A DNA stretch of 5,507 nucleotides, from assembly GCA_946999025.1 (NCBI GenBank), contig CAMQBP010000149.1, forward strand, positions 1 through 5,507. Direction: 5' to 3'. Source of the DNA: an uncultured Prevotella sp. GTDB lineage: Bacteria > Bacteroidota > Bacteroidia > Bacteroidales > Bacteroidaceae. Below are positions 1 to 5,507 of the stretch, one piece after another (within the stretch, counting starts at the first letter, position 1; each line of letters opens with the position of its first letter). Made by a program: the position numbers and the translations under genes. The notes under the pieces are model-generated. The model was not told where the DNA came from and made no database searches. It saw only the letters and a program-made list of their open reading frames with translations.

Positions 1-15
1 CAATTAGTCTAATTG
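1..15. repeat. 7-bp-arm palindrome overlapping the aldolase stop codon
   Basis: The first 15 bases are CAATTAG-T-CTAATTG, a perfect inverted repeat with a single central base. It overlaps the last codons and the TAA stop of the aldolase gene, which reads on the minus strand. As RNA it could fold only as a weak 5-bp A/U-rich stem with a 5-base loop, so it is not a convincing terminator by itself. The sequence that would show a U-tract lies outside the window. Confidence 0.35.
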
Positions 16-1014
16 TGCCAACTTGTTGTTAGATCCCAGTACGTTTACAATCTTGTGTGTGTAAAGTTCTGTCATCAAGTCGCGAGCTGGACCGCAGTAT
101 TTACGTGGGTCAAACTCTCCTGGTTTCTCGTTAAACACCTTGCGAACGGCAGCGGTGAAGGCCAAACGAGAATCAGAGTCGATGTTGATCTTGCATACAG
201 CGCTCTTCGCAGCCTTACGCAATTGTTCTTCTGGAATACCAACTGCATCAGGCAACTTGCCACCATTGTCGTTGATAATCTTCACATATTCCTGTGGAAC
301 AGAAGATGATCCGTGGAGAACGATTGGGAATCCAGGAAGTTTCACCATGATTTCATCCAAAATATCGAATGCCAAGGGTGGCGGAACCAACAGACCTGTC
401 TTCGGGTCGCGTGTGCACTGCTCTGGTGTAAACTTGTAAGCACCGTGTGAGGTACCGATAGAGATAGCCAGTGAGTCAACGCCTGTACGCTTTACGAAGT
501 CAATTACCTCTTCTGGTTTTGTATAATGGGACTTCTCAGCTACTACGTCATCTTCAACGCCAGCCAATACGCCAAGTTCTCCTTCTACGGTAACATCAAA
601 TTGATGTGCGTAATCAACCACCTTCTTTGTCAGGGCGATGTTCTCTTCGTAAGGAAGTGAAGAACCGTCAATCATGACAGAAGAGAAGCCATAATCGATA
701 CAGCTCTTGCAGGTTTCAAACGAGTCACCGTGGTCCAAGTGCAGTGCGATTTCAGGATGCTTGCAGCCCAACTCCTTCGCATACTCTACGGCACCTTGTG
801 CCATGTAGCGAAGCAATGTTTGGTTAGCATATTTACGAGCACCTTTAGAAACCTGCAAGATAACAGGTGACTTTTCTTTTGAAGAAGCCGTGATGATGGC
901 TTGCAACTGCTCCATGTTGTTGAAGTTGAATGCTGGGATGGCGTAACCGCCATTGATGGCTCTCTTAAACATCTCGCGTGTGTTTACGAGACCTAATGAT
1001 TTGTAATCTACCAT
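4..1014 (-). CDS. fba: Class II fructose-1,6-bisphosphate aldolase
   Basis: This cytosolic enzyme reversibly cleaves fructose-1,6-bisphosphate into dihydroxyacetone phosphate and glyceraldehyde-3-phosphate in glycolysis and gluconeogenesis, using a zinc ion. The 336-residue product shows the class II barrel motifs in order: LHLDHGD at 91-97 (catalytic Asp94, zinc-ligand His95), EGELG at 144-148, GTSHGAYKF at 187-195 (His190, second zinc ligand), VLHGSSS at 232-238 (His234, third zinc ligand, then the phosphate-binding loop), and NIDSD at 277-281, which binds substrate phosphate. The extra segments around 196-215 and 242-262 fit the longer class IIB forms and match a length near 335 residues. 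I chose the ATG at 1014. The open frame extends 10 codons further to a TTG at 1044, but those residues (ETHFKYLNN) look like translated A/T-rich leader. No Shine-Dalgarno is seen, as is usual in Bacteroidota. The gene is complete, diverges from bglX, and has its own promoter at 1063-1093. The family call is very secure; which sugar flux dominates cannot be read from sequence. Confidence 0.97.
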   Translation of the reverse strand: MVDYKSLGLVNTREMFKRAINGGYAIPAFNFNNMEQLQAIITASSKEKSPVILQVSKGARKYANQTLLRYMAQGAVEYAKELGCKHPEIALHLDHGDSFETCKSCIDYGFSSVMIDGSSLPYEENIALTKKVVDYAHQFDVTVEGELGVLAGVEDDVVAEKSHYTKPEEVIDFVKRTGVDSLAISIGTSHGAYKFTPEQCTRDPKTGLLVPPPLAFDILDEIMVKLPGFPIVLHGSSSVPQEYVKIINDNGGKLPDAVGIPEEQLRKAAKSAVCKINIDSDSRLAFTAAVRKVFNEKPGEFDPRKYCGPARDLMTELYTHKIVNVLGSNNKLAQLD

Positions 1015-1044
1015 ATTATTTAAATATTTAAAGTGAGTTTCCAA

Positions 1045-1070
1045 TAACTTTGGGAATCAATGCAAAGTTA
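1045..1070. repeat. Inverted pair of TAACTTTG over the fba promoter
   Basis: TAACTTTG at 1045-1052 and its exact reverse complement CAAAGTTA at 1063-1070 form a perfect 8-bp inverted repeat with a 10-base spacer. The right arm is the -7 element of the fba promoter, and the left arm would lie just downstream of the predicted start of transcription. The left arm has no TTTG 19-21 bases upstream on the plus strand, so it is unlikely to be a working promoter. It could be an operator half-site or chance. Confidence 0.4.
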
Positions 1071-1093
1071 GCATTTTAATTTGGCATGACAAA
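1063..1093 (-). promoter_or_regulatory. Bacteroidota-type promoter for fba
   Basis: Read on the minus strand there is TTTG (complement of 1090-1093), a 19-base spacer, then TAACTTTG (complement of 1063-1070). This matches the known Bacteroidota sigma-ABfr consensus of TTTG, 19-21 bases, TAnnTTTG. Transcription should begin near 1056-1058, giving a leader of about 42 bases before the ATG at 1014. The start-site estimate is an inference from usual spacing. Confidence 0.75.
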
Positions 1094-1232
1094 GTGATGC
1101 AACATTTTTTAATGAATGAAGCCCTGTGCATAATCTTTCTGTCTAAAAATACCCAACTTTGCCTGCCTAATTGTCAATTGCACATGCCAAAACCAGATAA
1201 TTGTAAACTCCCGGCATCTTTTTGACGGAGAA

Positions 1233-1251
1233 ATTGGAGGGAATATCCAAT
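1233..1251. promoter_or_regulatory. Inverted repeat, possible operator upstream of bglX
   Basis: ATTGGA at 1233-1238 and TCCAAT at 1246-1251 are exact reverse complements separated by 7 bases. The repeat lies just upstream of and touching the expected -33 position of the bglX promoter, a plausible place for a regulator to bind. Arms of only 6 bases arise by chance fairly often, so this is a candidate only. Confidence 0.3.
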
Positions 1252-1278
1252 CTGCTTTCATGAAAATGGTTAACTTTG
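1251..1278 (+). promoter_or_regulatory. Probable promoter for bglX
   Basis: TAACTTTG at 1271-1278 is a perfect TAnnTTTG -7 element. The -33 element is poor: the nearest resemblance is TCTG at 1251-1254 with a 16-base spacer, shorter than usual. Transcription would start near 1284 and leave a leader of about 47 bases that is A-rich just before the ATG at 1331. The weak -33 box would fit a promoter of modest strength or one that needs an activator, but that is inference. Confidence 0.55.
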
Positions 1279-1330
1279 CATAACTGATAAACCTATACGA
1301 AAGCAAAAAATATTATAGCAATAAGATACG

Positions 1331-3592
1331 ATGAGAAAACTGTTTGTTCTGTTGGCTTTGTGTGTTGCTTCGATGAATGTTGTGGCACAAAACAAACCCA
1401 TGAAGGAGTTCGTGGATGAACTCCTATCTAAAATGACCTTAAAAGAAAAGTTGGGCCAGATGAATCTATTGCCTGCGGGGAATATTACCACGGGGGCGGC
1501 GCAAAAAAATCCCATCGTTCAGCAAATCAAGGAGGGTGAATTGGGTGGCGTGTTCAATATCAAAGGGCTGAATGAGATTCGCACTTTGCAGGAAATGGCT
1601 ATCAAGAAATCTCGCCTTGGCATTCCATTGTTGGTGGGCATGGACGTGATTCATGGTTATGAAACCATCTTTCCGGTTCCTTTGGCCTTAGCTTGTAGTT
1701 GGAATTTGCAGGGCATTGAGAACAGCGCTCGTGTGGCTGCACTCGAAGCAAGTGCCGAGGGAGTGAACTGGACCTACTCGCCTATGGTCGACATCTGTAG
1801 GGATGCGCGGTGGGGACGCATTGTGGAAGGCGCTGGAGAAGATCCTTATTTGGGCAGTCTTATCGCCAAAGCCATGGTCAAGGGTTATCAAGGTGATTAC
1901 ACTTTGCCATCAAACATCATGGCCTGTGTGAAGCATTTTGCTTTGTACGGCGCGTCAGAAGCTGGGCGAGATTACAACACTGTGGATATGAGTAGGCTGC
2001 GAATGTACAACGAGTATTTTGCTCCTTACAAGGCAGCTGTTGAGGCTGGGGTGGGTAGTGTGATGACCTCTTTCAACCTCGTGGATGGCATTCCGGCCAC
2101 AGCGAATGCTTGGTTGGTTAATGACGTACTGCGCAAACAGTGGGGATTTGATGGCTTTGTCGTCACAGATTACGCTTCCATCCATGAAATGACAACGCAT
2201 GGCGTAGGCGATTTGGCAACGTCTTCGGCTCGAGCCTTGCGTGCAGGAACCGACATGGACATGGTGGCAAAAGGGTTTATCGGCACGTTGGAGCAATCAT
2301 TGGCCAATGGACAGGTTTCCATGGCTGACATCAACCAGGCCTGTCGCAGGGTGCTGGAGGCGAAATACAAGTTGGGTTTGTTCAAAGATCCTTATAAATA
2401 CCTAAGGGTAAAGAACAGGAATCAGTATGTATATACTGCTGCTAATCGGAAAGCGGCTCGTGATTTGGCAGCTGAAACGTTTGTGTTGTTGAAGAATGAG
2501 AACCAGGTTTTACCTTTGAAGAAGCAGGGTAAAATCGCTTTAATCGGGCCACTTGCCAACGATCGAGCCAATCTTTGTGGCACCTGGTGTGTGGCGATGG
2601 CTCCCGAACGCTATTCAACGTTGAAAGAAAGTATGGAGCGTGCCTTGAAAGGAAAGGCTCAATTGCTCTACGCACAAGGCTGCAACATTGCTTCAGACGA
2701 TGCTTTACAGAAGGCTGGTGAGCAGGGTAAAAACATCATGCGGGTAGATGATGCGCAAGCAAAGGCCGAGGCTCTCGCCGTGGCTGCGCAGGCCGATGTC
2801 ATCATTGCCGCCATGGGTGAGGCGGCTGAGTTCAGTGGTGAGAGCCACAGTCGGGTTAATTTGGAACTGCCCGATGTACAAATGGCTCTGCTCAAGGAAC
2901 TTGTTGCGACTGGAAAACCTGTGGTGTTGCTGAATTTCTCGGGCCGTCCCACCATCTTAAATTGGGAAAAAGCGCATGTTCCAGCTATCTTGAACGTGTG
3001 GTTCGGAGGTAGTGAGGCGGGTGATGCCATTTGTGATGTGGTCTTTGGTGACAAGAATCCATGTGGCAAACTCACCACCAGTTTCCCACAACATGTGGGA
3101 CAAATTCCTTTGTATTACAATCATTTCAACACCGGTAGGCCTGTCGCAGAAGGTGCTGACCGCTTCTTTAGCTACCAAAGCAACTATCTCGACGTTCGCA
3201 ACGATCCACTTTATCCCTTCGGCTATGGCCTCAGTTATACCACTTATCAGTACGGTGAGCTGAAGTTGGACAGCAAGACGATGAGCCCAGATGGCCAAAT
3301 TACCGTTACCATTCCCGTGACCAATACCGGCAACAGGGATGGCATAGAGGTTGTACAGCTTTACATTCGCGACGTGGTAGGCAGCATCGCCCGACCCGTT
3401 AAAGAGCTGAAAGGCTTTCAACGCTTGTCGCTCAAAGCTGGTGAAACAGCAACAGCGACATTTACCATAGATGCCAGTAAGTTGAAATTCTACAACTATG
3501 ACTTAAAAGAGGTGGTCGAACCGGGTGAGTTTGACGTGATGGTTGGCCCCAATAGTCGTGACCTCAAGCGTGCCACCATCACCGTTCAATAA
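1331..3592 (+). CDS. bglX: Exported GH3 beta-glucosidase, BglX type
   Basis: This glycoside hydrolase family 3 enzyme should hydrolyse beta-linked glucosides from the non-reducing end in the periplasm. The 753-residue product begins with a type I signal peptide: KK-like basic start (MRK), hydrophobic core at 4-15, cleavage probably after VVA at 19. Cys11 is not in a proper lipobox because Leu precedes it. The N-terminal barrel (about 25-350) carries GMDVIHG at 103-109, DARWGRIVEGAGEDPY at 158-173, KHFALYGA at 201-208 and WGFDGFVVTDY at 271-281, where Asp280 is the expected nucleophile. The second domain (about 375-600) holds GESHSR at 503-508, where Glu504 aligns with the acid/base Glu of E. 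coli BglX (HEASSR), then GKLTTSFP and QIPLYYNHFNTGRP at 591-604. A fibronectin-III-like domain fills about 655-745. The length is close to that of E. coli BglX, about 765. The ATG at 1331 is fixed by the signal peptide. No SusC/SusD or regulator gene is adjacent in the window, so no polysaccharide-utilisation locus is seen. Activity on beta-xylosides or other linkages cannot be excluded. Confidence 0.95.
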   Translation: MRKLFVLLALCVASMNVVAQNKPMKEFVDELLSKMTLKEKLGQMNLLPAGNITTGAAQKNPIVQQIKEGELGGVFNIKGLNEIRTLQEMAIKKSRLGIPLLVGMDVIHGYETIFPVPLALACSWNLQGIENSARVAALEASAEGVNWTYSPMVDICRDARWGRIVEGAGEDPYLGSLIAKAMVKGYQGDYTLPSNIMACVKHFALYGASEAGRDYNTVDMSRLRMYNEYFAPYKAAVEAGVGSVMTSFNLVDGIPATANAWLVNDVLRKQWGFDGFVVTDYASIHEMTTHGVGDLATSSARALRAGTDMDMVAKGFIGTLEQSLANGQVSMADINQACRRVLEAKYKLGLFKDPYKYLRVKNRNQYVYTAANRKAARDLAAETFVLLKNENQVLPLKKQGKIALIGPLANDRANLCGTWCVAMAPERYSTLKESMERALKGKAQLLYAQGCNIASDDALQKAGEQGKNIMRVDDAQAKAEALAVAAQADVIIAAMGEAAEFSGESHSRVNLELPDVQMALLKELVATGKPVVLLNFSGRPTILNWEKAHVPAILNVWFGGSEAGDAICDVVFGDKNPCGKLTTSFPQHVGQIPLYYNHFNTGRPVAEGADRFFSYQSNYLDVRNDPLYPFGYGLSYTTYQYGELKLDSKTMSPDGQITVTIPVTNTGNRDGIEVVQLYIRDVVGSIARPVKELKGFQRLSLKAGETATATFTIDASKLKFYNYDLKEVVEPGEFDVMVGPNSRDLKRATITVQ

Positions 3593-3624
3593 GATAAAGT
3601 GGCCGCATCGGTGGGGCAGGTGGC

Positions 3625-3641
3625 GGTGACTTGCCGTCACT
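3625..3641. repeat. Short G/C-rich hairpin after bglX
   Basis: GTGAC at 3626-3630 can pair with GTCAC at 3636-3640 around the loop TTGCC, and G3625 with T3641 can add a wobble pair. It lies 33 bases past the bglX stop. No U-tract follows, so it is not a classical terminator, and it may simply be part of a structured 3' end. Confidence 0.3.
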
Positions 3642-3655
3642 CACTTCATCAGTTA

Positions 3656-3706
3656 ACACCTGTTCTTCATCATTATCAAAATGATGAAGTTTCAGAAAAC
3701 GGGTGT
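3656..3706. terminator. Long bulged hairpin between convergent genes, possible terminator
   Basis: An inner stem of 10 perfect base pairs (CTTCATCATT at 3665-3674 with AATGATGAAG at 3680-3689, loop of 5) stacks on an outer stem of 9 pairs. The outer stem is ACACCTGTT at 3656-3664 with AACGGGTGT at 3698-3706, including one G-T wobble. An 8-base bulge at 3690-3697 separates them on one side. The hairpin lies between bglX and the DUF4831 gene, which converge, so it could end transcription from either side. On the plus strand a run of five T follows about 10 bases later (3717-3721); on the minus strand no T-run follows. The fold is seen in the sequence; the terminator role is inferred. Confidence 0.5.
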
Positions 3707-3787
3707 AGTATTGAGATTTTTATTACAGTATTGTTACCTCTCGCGTGCCAAGCCCATTGAACCGGCTGCGTTCCTGCGCTGCTCTGA

Positions 3788-4834
3788 TTAATCGAGAGCC
3801 TCGGTTTCGAGACGCTCTACGTTGCCGGTCACGGGGTTGAGCACGACGTGCGTGGTGAATTTCTTGCCCCACAGCTCGCCGCTAAGGTTCTCTATGCGGC
3901 CGAATTGGGCTGCATAAGTTTCAAAAGAGGCTGCCGGTTGTTCTTCTTTGTACAGCGTGATTTTGATTTTTCCCGGCAGATTTACGTTGATGCCCACGTC
4001 GCGTTTGTTTTTTTTCTTCACTTCCACGGGCATCTTCAATGTTGGTATTACCTGTTCATCCTTAATGCTGATGTAGTAGGGTGCGCCCCCCAAATCATCT
4101 TGATCCACCATGCCCAAATGTTTGGAAAAGCGGAAGAGCAGCGCCTTGTTCACCTCTTTCGTCGGCACATAGTCAACAAATACCTGCATGGTATCTACGG
4201 TTGTGGTGCCTTGGAAGAACCGCAGCATGGCCTTTTCCTGCACGTTCAGGTTGTTCAGCATAATCTTCAGCTGCTCGCCATCCTTTGGCATGAATTCGGC
4301 TTCGCCACGCGACAGCTGGTTCTTACTGTCGCGAATGTCGTAGATGTCTTGTGCAATCAGCTCGGCGGTCTTGGCACTACTGCCCGCTGCCAACATCTCT
4401 GCCGTCATGTATTTGGCCGGGTCGATGGGCGTAGGCTTGCGCGCTGGCTTGAACGCAGGTTGGCTCTCCAACGCCCTCGGTTTGTCGTTCACGGCCATGA
4501 TGACCCCATTTTGGTCGCGGCTCACGCTCACGATACTGTGTTTCTTGTCGATGGTAGCCGTGAATTGTTTGGCCGAATCGGGCACCGCGTATGTGTCCAT
4601 CTGTGTCGCCACGATGCGGTAAGTCGTCGTAGGCTGGTCGTTTACGGGCGTTTTGATGAATCTTTCAGAATATCGGGCGTATTCACCCGGCGTGAAAGTG
4701 GTTTTCTCGATGAGCAACGCGAAGCGCAAAGCCGTCTTCGGAAGAAAGTAAGTAACCCCCTCTGTTGGTATCTGAGCCTGTGCCGTGGCGTGGCAGAAGG
4801 CCAGAAGCAAGGTTGATAAAATGAGCTTATTCAT
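3788..4834 (-). CDS. Exported DUF4831-family protein, function unknown
   Basis: The 348-residue product starts with a clear type I signal peptide: Lys3, a hydrophobic core at 4-13, and probable cleavage after AQA at 20. Cys14 follows Phe, so it is not a lipobox, and the protein should be soluble in the periplasm or outside the cell. I recognise the sequence pattern as DUF4831, a family known from Bacteroidota with no assigned activity. The conserved stretches include YFLPKTALRFALLIEKT at 29-45, FTPGEYARY at 47-55, AEMLAAGSSAKTAELIAQ at 145-162, IYDIRDSKNQLSRGEAEFMP at 164-183 and KDGEQLKIMLNNL at 184-196. There is no membrane segment after the signal peptide and no catalytic motif I can name. 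A basic run, KKKNKR at 273-278, splits the C-terminal part, which looks beta-rich. The stop is TAA, and the ATG at 4834 is supported by the signal peptide. The start lies 3 bases after the nnrD stop, so it is probably co-transcribed and perhaps translationally coupled. No promoter or Shine-Dalgarno of its own was seen. Confidence 0.88.
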   Translation of the reverse strand: MNKLILSTLLLAFCHATAQAQIPTEGVTYFLPKTALRFALLIEKTTFTPGEYARYSERFIKTPVNDQPTTTYRIVATQMDTYAVPDSAKQFTATIDKKHSIVSVSRDQNGVIMAVNDKPRALESQPAFKPARKPTPIDPAKYMTAEMLAAGSSAKTAELIAQDIYDIRDSKNQLSRGEAEFMPKDGEQLKIMLNNLNVQEKAMLRFFQGTTTVDTMQVFVDYVPTKEVNKALLFRFSKHLGMVDQDDLGGAPYYISIKDEQVIPTLKMPVEVKKKNKRDVGINVNLPGKIKITLYKEEQPAASFETYAAQFGRIENLSGELWGKKFTTHVVLNPVTGNVERLETEALD

Positions 4835-4837
4835 GTC

Positions 4838-5507
4838 TTAGTCGTTTAATCGTTTGAATGCTTGTGGGATGTAGCGCACGATGTCGCCGGCCGTCATGCT
4901 CTCCTGTCCCAGTTCTTTGGCGGCCAAGTCGCCCGCCAGTCCGTGCAGGAATATGCCCACGGCGCAAGCGTCAGCCGGTTGATACCCACGCGCCGCCAGT
5001 CCTGTGATGATGCCCGTTAGCACGTCGCCACTACCCGCCGTGGCCATTCCCGCATTGCCGGTGGCGTTGAAGATGACGTGACCGTCGGGCAGACAGAGTG
5101 CCGAGTGATGCCCTTTCAGCAACACATAGCCATGTAAACGTTGGGCCAGTTCGATGGCCTTTTGCAGTCTTTCGTAGCCACCCCCACAGGTATTTCCCAC
5201 CAGTCGGTCGAACTCTTTGGGGTGTGGCGTCAGGATGATGTTCTTGGGCAGCTGTTGCATCCATGCACGGTGCGTGCCCAGCATGTTCAAGGCATCGGCA
5301 TCGACGACCACGGGACACTGTGCGCGGCGCACCTGAGCAATCATGGCGATGGCCGTGGCCTCATCCTGTCCCAGTCCGGGACCGATACCCAAGGCGTCAA
5401 AGTCGTCGGTATCAACCGGTTCACTGAACACATTCTCGTCTGCATCGGCGCGCATCACCGCTTCCGGAACGCTGATTTGTAGGATGTCGTTATTGCGCTT
5501 GGGCGAG
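4838..5507 (-). CDS. nnrD: ADP-dependent NAD(P)H-hydrate dehydratase domain (Nnr/NnrD), partial
   Basis: This ribokinase-fold enzyme uses ADP to dehydrate the S form of hydrated NADH or NADPH back to the normal cofactor, a cytosolic metabolite-repair reaction. The visible 222 codons show, in order, GIGPGLG at 40-46, VVVDADALNML at 66-76, ILTPHPKEFDRL at 91-102, LLKGHHSALCLPDG at 129-142, and the nucleotide-binding signature NATGNAGMATAGSGDVLTG at 147-165, with the expected catalytic Asp161. The end is complete, with a TAA stop. The start is not in the window: the frame stays open to the right edge. The residues before the first possible start (GTG at 5458, then ATG at 5455) read SPKRNNDILQISVPEA and look like genuine family sequence. 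The gene is therefore truncated by the window. In many bacteria this domain is the C-terminal half of a bifunctional protein with the NnrE epimerase (YjeF N domain), which may lie beyond the edge. The DUF4831 gene follows after 3 bases. Confidence 0.94.
   Translation of the reverse strand, partial: SPKRNNDILQISVPEAVMRADADENVFSEPVDTDDFDALGIGPGLGQDEATAIAMIAQVRRAQCPVVVDADALNMLGTHRAWMQQLPKNIILTPHPKEFDRLVGNTCGGGYERLQKAIELAQRLHGYVLLKGHHSALCLPDGHVIFNATGNAGMATAGSGDVLTGIITGLAARGYQPADACAVGIFLHGLAGDLAAKELGQESMTAGDIVRYIPQAFKRLND

Larger units (their letters stand above)
1015..1330. other. Divergent intergenic region between fba and bglX
   Basis: This stretch of about 316 bases separates two divergently transcribed genes and holds no convincing coding region. 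It is A/T-rich next to both start codons. It contains a candidate promoter for each gene, a TAACTTTG inverted pair near fba, a TAATTGT direct repeat at 1168-1174 and 1198-1204 (offset exactly 30 bases), a short palindrome AATTG-T-CAATT at 1169-1179, and an inverted repeat at 1233-1251. A 14-base perfect palindrome, TTTAAATATTTAAA, at 1019-1032 sits four bases before the fba ATG and probably keeps that leader A/U-rich rather than acting as a protein site. No RNA gene or riboswitch was recognised. Confidence 0.7.

Noticed and set aside
1109..1306. A 65-codon open frame on the minus strand in the fba-bglX intergenic region
   Set aside because: It covers the promoter-like and repeat-rich sequence, has no Shine-Dalgarno or promoter of its own, and its product has no recognisable pattern.
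1331..1393. Possible lipoprotein signal in BglX because of Cys11 in the signal peptide
   Set aside because: The residues before Cys11 are L-A-L; a lipobox needs a small residue directly before the Cys. The VVAQ site at 17-20 is a normal signal peptidase I site.
2668..3421. Open frames of 136 and 154 codons on the minus strand within bglX
   Set aside because: Both lie wholly inside a complete GH3 gene with intact motifs and show no domain of their own, so they are shadows.
3848..4816. A 322-codon open frame on the plus strand, opposite the DUF4831 gene
   Set aside because: Its codons are in exact register with the minus-strand DUF4831 codons, and its product is rich in His, Arg, Val and Phe with no recognisable domain. 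It is open because the real gene uses few TTA, CTA and TCA codons. The minus-strand reading has a signal peptide and family motifs.
3788..4834. Possible lipoprotein signal in the DUF4831 protein because of Cys14
   Set aside because: Phe precedes Cys14, which does not fit a lipobox, and AQAQ at 18-21 is a good signal peptidase I site.
1..5507. CRISPR array, insertion sequence, tRNA, phage or defence system
   Set aside because: No regularly spaced repeats, transposase or integrase motifs, cloverleaf-like sequence or defence-gene motifs were seen. About nine tenths of the window is accounted for by four recognisable chromosomal genes.

Overview
The window looks like ordinary chromosomal DNA from a Bacteroidales bacterium, most likely a Prevotella-type member (Prevotellaceae). 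The evidence is Bacteroidota-style promoter elements (TTTG, then TAnnTTTG), A/T-rich leaders without Shine-Dalgarno motifs, a secreted DUF4831-type protein (a family I know from Bacteroidota), and a periplasmic GH3 enzyme closely resembling BglX. The genus is inferred from the overall look of the proteins and was not tested by a search.

Layout from left to right: (1) 4-1014, minus strand, class II fructose-1,6-bisphosphate aldolase, complete. (2) 1015-1330, a divergent intergenic region of about 316 bases. It holds a well-formed promoter for the aldolase, a weaker one for the GH3 gene and several small inverted or direct repeats. (3) 1331-3592, plus strand, exported GH3 beta-glucosidase (bglX), complete with signal peptide and both catalytic residues. 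(4) 3593-3787, a convergent intergenic region with a long bulged hairpin. (5) 3788-4834, minus strand, exported DUF4831-family protein of unknown function. (6) 4838 to the right edge, minus strand, the C-terminal ADP-dependent NAD(P)H-hydrate dehydratase domain of Nnr. This gene is cut by the window edge. Genes 5 and 6 are only 3 bases apart in the order nnrD then DUF4831 and very likely share a transcript.

Together the genes describe sugar metabolism and housekeeping. BglX would release glucose from beta-linked oligosaccharides in the periplasm, the aldolase is a core glycolytic/gluconeogenic enzyme, and Nnr repairs hydrated nicotinamide cofactors. No transposase, integrase, phage gene, CRISPR array, tRNA, rRNA or defence gene is visible. 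I do not see a novel multi-gene system. The points most worth a second look are the TAACTTTG inverted pair over the aldolase promoter, the 3656-3706 hairpin, and the tight coupling of an uncharacterised secreted protein to a cytosolic metabolite-repair enzyme.
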